Positions 45,053 through 54,543 of a DNA stretch of 64,000 bases are shown here, one piece after another. The DNA is taken from contig NZ_CP050948.1 of NCBI RefSeq assembly GCF_019443745.1, positions 4,034,001 through 4,098,000 on the forward strand, written 5' to 3'. The translations under genes and the position numbers were made by a program. Under the pieces are notes generated by a model. It saw only the letters and a list, made by a program, of their open reading frames with translations, was not told the origin of the DNA and searched no databases. Position 1 is the stretch's first letter; every line of letters begins with the position of its first letter. Source of the stretch: Iamia sp. SCSIO 61187 (GTDB lineage: Bacteria > Actinomycetota > Acidimicrobiia > Acidimicrobiales > Iamiaceae).

Positions 45053-45490
45053 TCACGTGTCGGGCGGAACGATGAGCACAGGTCGGTCGCACTCGTGCAC
45101 AAGCCGTTCACTCATGCTCGTGCGTGATCCGCAGGGGAAGCGGCGTCGCCCGCTGCGCCCGATGGCAACCCAGGTCGCGTCGTGGTCGGTCGCGGCCCGG
45201 GCCAGCTCGGTGATGGGATCACCGCGGCGGACCTCGAACCGCCACCGGAGATCGGTGCCGGCCAGGACCACTTCGCAGTCCAGGTGACAGCGATCGACGA
45301 CCTCGTCGTCGGTGACGGCGAGCGCTCCGGCGCCACTGACGGGAGCGGTGGTGACGAGAGGGTGAGTGCGGACCACGTGGACGGCGACGATGCGGTGGCC
45401 GGTCAGGGCGGCCTGTCGAGCAGCGACGGCGAGCGCCGCCAGAGACCCGTCGGATCCGTCGAGGCCCACCACGACGGTTAGCGCCTCCAT
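45053..45490 (-). CDS. Universal stress protein (UspA family)
   Basis: 145 residues. Beta-alpha fold with VVVGLDGSDGSLAALAVAA at the start and the nucleotide-binding GRSGRRRFPCGSRTSMSERLVHECDRPVLIVP at the end, a variant of G-x2-G-x9-G-S/T with longer spacing. It may bind ATP. Function in the neighbourhood unclear. Confidence 0.8.
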   Translation of the reverse strand: MEALTVVVGLDGSDGSLAALAVAARQAALTGHRIVAVHVVRTHPLVTTAPVSGAGALAVTDDEVVDRCHLDCEVVLAGTDLRWRFEVRRGDPITELARAATDHDATWVAIGRSGRRRFPCGSRTSMSERLVHECDRPVLIVPPDT

Positions 45491-45561
45491 GACCTCACGC
45501 CGGCGTCCTCACCGCTCGTGCAGCGGGGGCCCCAGCTCGGGGACATTGATGGCCGAGCGGG

Positions 45562-47244
<1,683 letters not shown>

Positions 47245-47261
47245 GGACTACCATCGGTGGG

Positions 47262-47762
47262 GTGATTGAGCCACTCGCAGAGATCGACCCGGTCGCGGAG
47301 CGGATCCGGGTTGCGTGGAGAGATCTCCGGAGGACGGGCTCGACAGGGCCCGTGCGGGCGTTCCTGTACGAGCCGGACCCACCCCTCGACGTCGCCCAGG
47401 CCGACGCCCTCGATCTCATCGTGTCCCACGCCCCGGTGCGGATGAGTGAGGTGGCGGCCCTGTTGCGCGTCGATCCGTCGACGGCTACGCGGACCGTGGC
47501 CCGGCTGCAGAAGCTGGCTCTGGTCGACCGGACCACGGACTCCGGCGACGCCCGGGTGGTCCTGGTCGTGCCGAGTGGGGGTGGTCGACGTCTGCACGCC
47601 AGGGTGCGGGGCCGGTCGAACGTCCTGCTGTCCGAGCTGCTGGACACCTTCGAGGCCGAGGACCGAGAACGCCTGGCGTCGTTGATGGAGCGGCTGGTCG
47701 GTGCCGTCGAGGCGCAGCGAGCCGCGCCCGGCGCCCGTGCGTCAACGGCGGCGTCAGGGTGA
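47262..47762 (+). CDS. MarR-family regulator
   Basis: 166 residues. Winged helix-turn-helix with MSEVAALLRVDPSTATRTVARLQKLALVDR and wing DSGDARVVLVV. GTG 47262 follows the 34-bp palindrome. It presumably senses a compound exported by the divergent MFS protein. The end overlaps the convergent second MFS gene by 9 bases. Confidence 0.88.
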   Translation: MIEPLAEIDPVAERIRVAWRDLRRTGSTGPVRAFLYEPDPPLDVAQADALDLIVSHAPVRMSEVAALLRVDPSTATRTVARLQKLALVDRTTDSGDARVVLVVPSGGGRRLHARVRGRSNVLLSELLDTFEAEDRERLASLMERLVGAVEAQRAAPGARASTAASG

Positions 47763-49373
47763 GTGATCGCTCTCGGTCAGTGCCTCGGCGTGGTCGCTCA
47801 GATCGGGGCCCGCTTCGACTCCAGCCGCCGTCCTTGGGCCCCGGAGAGCGGTGAACACGGCCGCAACGAGCGCCAGGCCTGCCGCCAGGTACAACGCTGG
47901 GGCCATGCCGTCGACGAAGGCCTGTCGGGAGGCGTCGACGAGGGCGGTTCCGTCGGCACCCATCCGTCCCGCCGCGGCGAGTGCACCGCCGATTCCCGAG
48001 GTCACCGGTTCGGCGACCTCGGGTGGCAGGGAGACGGCGGTCGGCTCGATGTTCGACCGATAGGCAGAGTTCAGGACCGAACCGATGAGGGCGATGCCCA
48101 CGGCGCCGCCCATCTCGCGCACCGTGTCGTTGAGCGCCGAGGCGACACCCTGCTTCTCCTCGGGGAGAGAGGAGGTGATCGCTGCGGTGGACGGGCTCAT
48201 GGCGAGTCCGACACCGGCTCCGAGCACGAGGATGCCAGGGAGCACCGAGAGGTACCCTCCGCCGGGATCCGCGAGGGTGGCGAAGAGGACCAGACCTCCT
48301 GCGAGCAGCAGCATCCCGGTGACGAGGGTGCGCCGGAAGCCGATCCGCTCGGCGATGGTCGGGGCGATCGTGGACAGCGGCATCATCATCGCCGCCATCG
48401 GAAGCAGCCCTGACGCCGCCTTCAGCGCGGAGTAGCCGAGGACGGCCTGGAGGTACTGCACCAGCACCAGGAACAGCGAGAACATCACGGCGAACACCAC
48501 GAAGAGGTTGATCGAACCGGCGGCGAGGCCGCGGAGCGCGAAGACGCGCACATCGACCAGCGGGTGATCCCGGCGGAGCTCGACGAGCACGAACGCGACG
48601 GCGCCGAGCAGTCCGGCAGCCAACGCAGCCACCGTGACTGCGTCGGTCCACCCCCGCTCGGGCCCCTCGTGGAAGGCCAAGACGAGCCCACCGACGGCGA
48701 GGACCGACAGGAGCGAGCCTGCGATGTCGAAGCCCGCCCCGGTGTGTTCGACCGAGTGCGGGACGAACGCTGCGGTCAGCCCGAAGGAGACAGCAGCCAG
48801 ACCGATCGGAAGAGCGAAGACCCACGGCCAGGTGGCGTTGTCGATGATCGCGGCCGAGGCGAAGAGCCCGATGATGCCGCCCGCACCCGCGAACCCTGCC
48901 CAGGTGCCGATGGCCTTGGCCTGCTCCTCGTGCGGGAAGCTCGTGGTGATGACCGACAGGGTGACGGGCATCACCATCGCGGCGGACAGTCCGGCGACGA
49001 CGCGCAGCGCGATGAGCACGCTCGGCTCGGTCGCGAAGGAGGAGGCCAGGTTGATCAGCGAGAACGCCACGAGACCGATCATGAGGACCGGCTTGCGTCC
49101 CCATCTGTCCCCGATCGCCCCCACGGGCATGAGGAGGGCAGCGAGGGCGAGGGTGTAGCCGTTGATGATCCACAGCAGCTCGCTCTGGGAGGCATCGAGA
49201 TCCGCGGCCAACGCCTGTTGCGCGACGTTGAGGCCCGATACCGAGGCGACGACCGCCACGAGCGCGACGCACATGGCGGCCAGGACGAGCAGTCGGCGAC
49301 GCGGGTCCACGATGACCTCGTCGTGGAGGCCCGGGATCTCAGGCGGCGGGCCGAGGTCGGTGGTGGTCGTCAA
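47754..49373 (-). CDS. DHA2-type MFS drug-efflux transporter
   Basis: 539 residues with about 14 hydrophobic segments, motif A VGAIGDRWGRKPVLM and a typical EmrB-type LPEEKQGVASALNDTVREMGGA region. TTG 49373 is preferred for the CAGGAG 6 bases upstream; the open frame extends to TTG 49412. A divergent TetR gene 100 bases away is the likely regulator. Confidence 0.85.
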   Translation of the reverse strand: MTTTTDLGPPPEIPGLHDEVIVDPRRRLLVLAAMCVALVAVVASVSGLNVAQQALAADLDASQSELLWIINGYTLALAALLMPVGAIGDRWGRKPVLMIGLVAFSLINLASSFATEPSVLIALRVVAGLSAAMVMPVTLSVITTSFPHEEQAKAIGTWAGFAGAGGIIGLFASAAIIDNATWPWVFALPIGLAAVSFGLTAAFVPHSVEHTGAGFDIAGSLLSVLAVGGLVLAFHEGPERGWTDAVTVAALAAGLLGAVAFVLVELRRDHPLVDVRVFALRGLAAGSINLFVVFAVMFSLFLVLVQYLQAVLGYSALKAASGLLPMAAMMMPLSTIAPTIAERIGFRRTLVTGMLLLAGGLVLFATLADPGGGYLSVLPGILVLGAGVGLAMSPSTAAITSSLPEEKQGVASALNDTVREMGGAVGIALIGSVLNSAYRSNIEPTAVSLPPEVAEPVTSGIGGALAAAGRMGADGTALVDASRQAFVDGMAPALYLAAGLALVAAVFTALRGPRTAAGVEAGPDLSDHAEALTESDHSP

Positions 49374-49475
49374 CGGTGGCTCCTGGGGTCTCGATCCGGC
49401 AACGAGGACCAACGTCTAGCACGTAACGTCATCTAGAGGACAGCCTGTAGCGGATAGTTTGGTACGTTCGTCCAC

Positions 49476-50084
49476 GTGAGCGATGGGCTGAGCGTTGATC
49501 CGCGCGTGGTACGCACCCGCCACGACGTCTTGGCCGCGGCGCGCTCTGTCCTCCTCGACGAAGGTTGGGAGCGTGTCACCCTGGCCCGGGTTGCCGAGCG
49601 CAGCGGGTACGCCCGCACGACCTTGTACCGACACTGGCCTCAGCGCCTCGATCTGCTCCGGGACCTGATCCGCGAGGAAGGTCGCCTGACCCACACCTCC
49701 ATGACAGGTGACCTGCGCGCAGACCTCGTCGCAGAGCTGGAAGCGTTCCGGGCTGCCCTCACCACCACCGGCTTCGGCCGAGTGTTCGTCGCAATCGGCC
49801 AGCAGGCCGGCGACGATCCTGAGTTTGCAGATCTGAACCGGGAGATGCGCGCCGAGGGCGGGCGGGTCTTGCACGCGATCGTGGTCGACGGGGTGCAGCG
49901 TGGCGAGCTCGCGAACGACCTCAGGCCAGACGCAGCCATCCCGCAGCTGGTCGGTCCGGTGCTCTTCCGCCATCTGTTCGAGGGCGACGACGTCCTCGAC
50001 TCCGAGTTCGTCATGTCGGTGGTCGACTGGTTCCTGGCTGCTGCCCGCGAGGGCGAACCCGTGGCGCCGGCACCTCCCGCCTAG
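49476..50084 (+). CDS. TetR-family transcriptional regulator
   Basis: 202 residues. TRHDVLAAARSVLLDEGWERVTLARVAERSGYARTTLYRHWPQ is a clear TetR N-terminus. GTG 49476. Divergent from the MFS gene; the intervening 100 bases contain short imperfect inverted repeats but no clear operator. Confidence 0.87.
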   Translation: MSDGLSVDPRVVRTRHDVLAAARSVLLDEGWERVTLARVAERSGYARTTLYRHWPQRLDLLRDLIREEGRLTHTSMTGDLRADLVAELEAFRAALTTTGFGRVFVAIGQQAGDDPEFADLNREMRAEGGRVLHAIVVDGVQRGELANDLRPDAAIPQLVGPVLFRHLFEGDDVLDSEFVMSVVDWFLAAAREGEPVAPAPPA

Positions 50085-50612
50085 TCGGAGGGCTCGCAAC
50101 CCCACGAGGACAGCGCCCCGGGCGAGCGCGCCGCAACGCCCGCCGCACCGCAGCTGCACCCTCGTGAGCGAGGACCTCAGAGTCCGAGGGGCGGGCCGTC
50201 TCGCCGCGTGACGCGCACCCCGACGGGGGACTGGTGCAGCTCGAGGTCCGGGCGTGCAGCCCTCCCCGACGGTCAGGCACTCGGTCTAGACAGTTTGCTC
50301 TAAACACGAGTTGCAACCGGTAGGTCCTGGCGGGTTGCGTCGAGCCAGAACGGGTGCGTTTGCGAGGGCCCGACGGAGGCGGTGCTGGTCCTCGGCGTGC
50401 GACGTGGGCGGCACGATGTCTCACCCACAGTGGTACCGGTGATGAGCCGCAGCAGGGAGCGCTCCGAGCCGGCGCTCGGCCCAGAACGGGGCCTCCAAGT
50501 CCTCCCGCAGATGCTGGTCGCGCGCGAGCACCTGTCGATGGCGGCGAGCGGCCCCGACGGTCGCAACGATGTCCTGACGGGCCCGACGGCCGCGGGCCTC
50601 GGTCGACGCGAC
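50085..50612. other. Gene-free stretch
   Basis: No convincing gene. It contains a GTCTAGAC palindrome near 50284 and, on the minus strand at about 50430-50600, a 60-codon open stretch with protein-like content (RQDIVATV, EDLEAPFWAERRLG) but no start codon, perhaps a fragment of a lost gene. Confidence 0.4.
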
Positions 50613-51482
50613 TCAGGGCCGGAGCGGCGACGGGTGGCGAGCGTCGACGATGTCGTCGCACCGGGTGCGCACGAGCGCCTCGGTGCGCTCGGGGTGGGTG
50701 AGGATGTAGAAGCGGTTGCCGCGCACCGCGTCGACGACAGCGGCGCCCACCTCATCGGGCGAGAGGATCTGGCCGAACGCGTCGGCCGCGGCCTCGGTGG
50801 CTCCGGGCTCACCCACCCCCTCCATGAGCGCCGACAGACCGCCCGACCCGCCATCGTCGTCGGCGAGCGGCTCGGGCCGGTTGCGCTGGGACTCGAAGAT
50901 GTTCGTCATCACGAGCCCCGGGCACAGGACGGACACGCCGATGTCGGCTCCGGCGAGGCGCAGGTCTCGGTACAGGGTCTCGCTCAGGGTGACCACGCCG
51001 TGCTTGGAGACGTTGTAGGCGCCAAGGGAGGGCACCGAGATGAGACCGGCCATGGATGCGGTGTTGACCACGTGCGCCGGGCCGCCCTGCTCGAGCATGA
51101 GGGGCACGAACACACGGATCCCGTGGATGACGCCCCACAGGTTGACCCCGAGCACCCACTGCCAGTCCCGCTCGGTGTGGGCCCAGATCGGTCCACCCAC
51201 CCCGACGCCGGCGTTGTTGTGGACGAGGTGCACGGCGCCGAACTCCGTCACGGCGGCATCGGCGAGCGCCGTGACGGAGTCCCCGTCGGACACGTCGGTG
51301 CGCACGCCCAGGACGCGGTGACCGGCCCGGGCCAGGCCGGCGACGGTGGCGTCGAGCGCGTCCTGTTGGATGTCGGCGACCACGACGCTCATGCCGGCGG
51401 CTGCGAGCTGGGTGGCCACCGCTCGGCCGATGCCGCTCCCGCCGCCGGTCACCACCGCGACCCGCCCCTCAAGCTGCTCCAT
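50613..51482 (-). CDS. Short-chain dehydrogenase/reductase
   Basis: 289 residues, classical SDR: TGGGSGIG, NNAGVGVGG, NTASMAG and YNVSK. It shares long blocks with the SDR of copy A (VLGVNLWGVIHG; GVSVLCPG), so it is a likely paralogue displaced from copy B of the cluster. It follows the enoyl-CoA hydratase gene by 27 bases. Confidence 0.87.
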   Translation of the reverse strand: MEQLEGRVAVVTGGGSGIGRAVATQLAAAGMSVVVADIQQDALDATVAGLARAGHRVLGVRTDVSDGDSVTALADAAVTEFGAVHLVHNNAGVGVGGPIWAHTERDWQWVLGVNLWGVIHGIRVFVPLMLEQGGPAHVVNTASMAGLISVPSLGAYNVSKHGVVTLSETLYRDLRLAGADIGVSVLCPGLVMTNIFESQRNRPEPLADDDGGSGGLSALMEGVGEPGATEAAADAFGQILSPDEVGAAVVDAVRGNRFYILTHPERTEALVRTRCDDIVDARHPSPLRP

Positions 51483-51509
51483 GTCTGCGCCTCCTGGTGG
51501 GTTCGGGGG

Positions 51510-52292
51510 CTACCGGCCGTGGAAGACCGGCGGCCGGCGCTCGGCGTAGGCGGCGATGCCCTCGCGGGCGTCGTCGGTGGCGAGGAGGCGGACCTGCTCG
51601 GCCAGCTCGTGATCGGTGGTGGCCCGCAGCCGGTCGAGGCGATCGCCCGCGAGCGTGCGCTTGACCGCCTGCACCACCAGCGGTGCTGAGCCGGCGATCC
51701 GGGCGGCGATCTCGCGGCTGCGCTCCCGCACGGTGCCGGCGTCGGCGACGCACTCGTCGGCCAGGCCGATCGCCGCGGCCTCCGTGCCGTCGATCCGGGT
51801 ACCGGTGTAGAAGAGCCGGCGGGCATGCTGGCCACCCACGAGCGCGGGCAGCGTCTCGGTCAGGGCGAACCCGGGGTGGAAGCCCAGCCGGGCGAAGTTG
51901 GCCGACCAACGGGCCTCCGGGCAGGTCACGCGGAAGTCGGCGACCAGGGCGAGCCCGAGGCCGCCGCCGATGGCGGCGCCGTGCACCGCGGCCACCACCG
52001 GCGTGGCGATGACGAACAGCCGCAGCGCCTCGTGGTAGAGGGAACCAGCGCCGATGCCTCCGCCGCTGCCGAACGAGCCGGCATCCGGGGTCTGGCCGGA
52101 GAAGTCCGCGCCGGCGCAGAAGGACCGGCCTTCCGCGGCGAGCACGATCGCCCGGCACTCGGGATCGGCATCGAGCTCTTCGAACGCCGACGCGAGGTCA
52201 CCGATCAGTCCGGCGTCGAAGAAGTTGTGTGGTGGACGCCGCAGCTCCACCACCCCCACCAGACCCTCTTGCTCGATCCCGACAGCGGCCAC
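51510..52292 (-). CDS. Enoyl-CoA hydratase/isomerase family protein
   Basis: 260 residues of the crotonase fold. Oxyanion-hole segments SFCAGADF and AAIGGGLGLALVADF, and LFYTGTRIDGTEAAAIGLAD. The acid/base pair of true hydratases is not clearly complete, so isomerase or hydrolase activity is possible. GTG 52292 has AAGGGGG upstream. It carries the cluster operator motif about 50 bases upstream, tying it to the acyl-CoA dehydrogenases. Confidence 0.85.
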   Translation of the reverse strand: MAAVGIEQEGLVGVVELRRPPHNFFDAGLIGDLASAFEELDADPECRAIVLAAEGRSFCAGADFSGQTPDAGSFGSGGGIGAGSLYHEALRLFVIATPVVAAVHGAAIGGGLGLALVADFRVTCPEARWSANFARLGFHPGFALTETLPALVGGQHARRLFYTGTRIDGTEAAAIGLADECVADAGTVRERSREIAARIAGSAPLVVQAVKRTLAGDRLDRLRATTDHELAEQVRLLATDDAREGIAAYAERRPPVFHGR

Positions 52293-52340
52293 CGGTACCC
52301 CCTTCGTGATTCCGCATCGGAACCTAATCGCTCGCGGGTC

Positions 52341-52365
52341 GCAGGACGATACTCGTCGCGTGTCG
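52341..52365. promoter_or_regulatory. Third copy of the oxidation-cluster operator
   Basis: GCAGGACGATACTCGTCGCG, continuing TGTCG, matches the copy B element (58885) over GACGAT, CGTCGCGTGTCG and the dyad GACG-N5-CGTC. It lies 49 bases upstream of the enoyl-CoA hydratase start. Confidence 0.5.
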
Positions 52366-52516
52366 TGCTGGCCCCGGCAGAAACGGGACGAATGCCGCAC
52401 CATCAGCATCTGGGCGTGGCTCCTGCACCGTCCGGTCCGTCGCCGTCGGCGGCCGCCACCGTGTCGCAGTGGGCGCGCGCCGACCGGGCCCGGCCCGACG
52501 GCGACCGAGGGGTCGT

Positions 52517-53195
52517 TCAGCTGCTGCTGGTGGCGTCGGTCTGTCGCCCGCGCGAGCCGCCAGCGGTGAGGTCCGGCACGTCCGCGTCGTCGTCGACGAA
52601 GGACGTCTCGAGGACAGCGCCGAACCTCTCCCCGTCCGTCACCGGCTCGTCGTTCCGCACCGACGTGCGCAGCGGCAGCTCGGGGAGGCGCAGCACGCCG
52701 AGGAAGCCGAGCACAGCGATCGGCATGGCGATGGTGTCGGAGAGGCTGTCGGCGAAGCCGCCGAGCACCGCATCGCGGACGGGGCAGGGCGGCGTTGGCG
52801 TCGGGGGTGCCGAGCAGGTCGCTCCCACCGCCGCCGCCCTCGACCCCCGCGGCAGTCAGACGTTCGGGGATGTAGCGGCCCAACCCCTTCGGGAGCAGCG
52901 CTCCGAAGACGGCGACCCCGAGGGCCCCGCCCATCGAGCGGAAGAAGGTGGCGGCCGACGTTGCCGTGCCCAGTCGCGGAGCTCGACGGCGTTCTGCACC
53001 GCGAGGACCAGCACCTGCATGACCATGCCGAGGCCTGCGCCCAGGACGAGCATCTAGCTTCCGGCGACGGGGAGCGGCGTCGACGCCGAGCAGCGAGAAC
53101 AGCCCGAGGCCGACGGCCACCACCATGAGGCCCACGACCGGGAAGATCTTGTAGCGGCCGGTGCGGGTGATGATCCGGCCCGATCCGATCGACAT
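52517..53195 (-). pseudogene. C-terminal remnant of a DHA2 MFS transporter
   Basis: Fragments in three frames line up with the second half of the intact MFS protein at 45562: SGRIITRTGRYKIFPVVGL (53195 frame), [21 protein letters not shown] (53053 frame), ATFFRSMGGALGVAVFGALL and DSLSDTIAMPIAVLGFLG. At least three frameshifts are needed. The N-terminal half is missing; a MarR remnant follows directly. Confidence 0.8.
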
Positions 53196-53197
53196 CG

Positions 53198-53446
53198 GTG
53201 AGCCGCCAGGTCCAGGCGCTCGAGGACGACGGTCTGGCCCGCCGCGAGCCCCACCCGACCGATCGTCGAGGGTGGGTCGTCGTCATCGACGACGGTGGGG
53301 TGACCGCGGTCGAGGCGCTGCACCGGCTGGCAGAGCGCATCGAGACCTTCAACGTCGGCTACCGGTCCCGCGCGGTGACCCGTCGGTGTCCCCAGGACGG
53401 CGCCGCGTCGTCGTCGGCCTCGTCGCGGCCATTCCGATGGGGGTAG
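53198..53446 (+). pseudogene. C-terminal remnant of a MarR regulator
   Basis: SRQVQALEDDGLARREPHPTDRRGWVVVIDDG is the recognition helix and wing of a MarR protein, comparable to the intact gene at 47262. The first helices are missing and the end drifts after about 53350. It begins within 3 bases of the MFS remnant on the other strand, so one deletion removed both promoters. Confidence 0.7.
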
Positions 53447-53496
53447 CGCACCCATCGGCGCGGCATCGTCCACCGCCGACCAGGTCGGCCGCGCCA

Positions 53497-53817
53497 CTAG
53501 CGCGACGACGCAGATCCCGTGGGGAGGAAGGCCACGACCAGGGCGGCGCCGCCGATGATGGCAGAGACGATGGCCGCCAAGCCGCTGCTGGCAAGGAACG
53601 GCAGCTGGTCGGCGACGATGTCGCGGGACGCCACCTGGTCCCAGCAGATCCACACCAGCACGAACGCGGAGATCCACGCGACGATGGCGACGGTGAGCGC
53701 CACCGAACGACGCCTGCGACCCAGCTCTGCGGCATCGTCGCTGACCAGCTCGCGCAGCGCACCCCAGTCGACGATCGGCGTCGCGGCCTCCGTGGTGTCG
53801 GCATCGATGTCGCGCAT
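53497..53817 (-). CDS. Small two-helix membrane protein at the end of the ABC operon
   Basis: 106 residues, two hydrophobic helices (VALTVAIVAWISAFVLVWICW; GLAAIVSAIIGGAALVVAFL). The start ATG follows the LivF-like stop immediately (TGAATG), so it belongs to the transport operon. Function unknown. Confidence 0.6.
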   Translation of the reverse strand: MRDIDADTTEAATPIVDWGALRELVSDDAAELGRRRRSVALTVAIVAWISAFVLVWICWDQVASRDIVADQLPFLASSGLAAIVSAIIGGAALVVAFLPTGSASSR

Positions 53818-54543
53818 TCAGGTTCCTCCGGTTCCGAAGTAGGCCGCCTGGGCAGCCTGGTACAAGCCGCCGCCGACATCGTCGGCCACGAGCCGGTCGC
53901 TGATGGTCCCCTGCTCGAGCACGACGATGTGCGTGGCGACGCTGCTGATGCGGATGTTCTGTTCCACGGCCACCACGGCGGTGCCCGATGCGTGGATGTT
54001 GGCCAGGATCTCGAAGACCCGGTCGACCATGACCGGGGCGAGGCCGAGCGACGCCTCGTCGACGAGCAGGACAGTCGGGCCGCTCATGAGGGCCCGCCCC
54101 ACCGCCAGCTGCTGCTGCTCGCCGCCCGACATCGTCCCGGCGGACTGGCCGCGGCGCTCCCCCAGCCGGGGCAGCAACTCGTAGACCCGATCGAGCGCGT
54201 CCCTGCGCCCGGTCCACCCCTGGCCCGCGATGGCACCGGTGAGGAGGTTCTCTTCGACCGACAGGGAGGGGAAGACCTCCCGGCCCTCTGGGCACAGGGC
54301 GAGGCCGGCGAGCACCCGATCACTCGTGCGCGTGCCGTCCAGCGACGTGCCGCCGAGCTCGACGGTGCCGGCGAAGACCTCGCACAGCCCCATGATCGCC
54401 CGCAGTGTGGTCGACTTGCCGGCGCCGTTGGCGCCGACGACGGCCAGGAACGTGTCCGGCGAGACGTCGAGCTCGATGGCGCGCACCACGGGCACTCCGC
54501 CGTAGCCGGCCACCAGCCCTCGCACCGACAAGGCGGCGGTCAC
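53818..54543 (-). CDS. livF: LivF-like ABC transporter ATPase
   Basis: 241 residues. Walker A GANGAGKST, signature MSGGEQQQLAVGRAL, Walker B VLLVDEASLGLAP, H-loop VEQN. Branched-chain amino-acid/amide type. GTG 54543 overlaps the stop of the fused permease-ATPase gene (GTGA). Confidence 0.9.
   Translation of the reverse strand: MTAALSVRGLVAGYGGVPVVRAIELDVSPDTFLAVVGANGAGKSTTLRAIMGLCEVFAGTVELGGTSLDGTRTSDRVLAGLALCPEGREVFPSLSVEENLLTGAIAGQGWTGRRDALDRVYELLPRLGERRGQSAGTMSGGEQQQLAVGRALMSGPTVLLVDEASLGLAPVMVDRVFEILANIHASGTAVVAVEQNIRISSVATHIVVLEQGTISDRLVADDVGGGLYQAAQAAYFGTGGT

Noticed and set aside
50430-50600. Sixty-codon minus-strand stretch with protein-like content
   Set aside because: No start codon after the upstream stop and no recognised family; listed only as part of the gene-free stretch.
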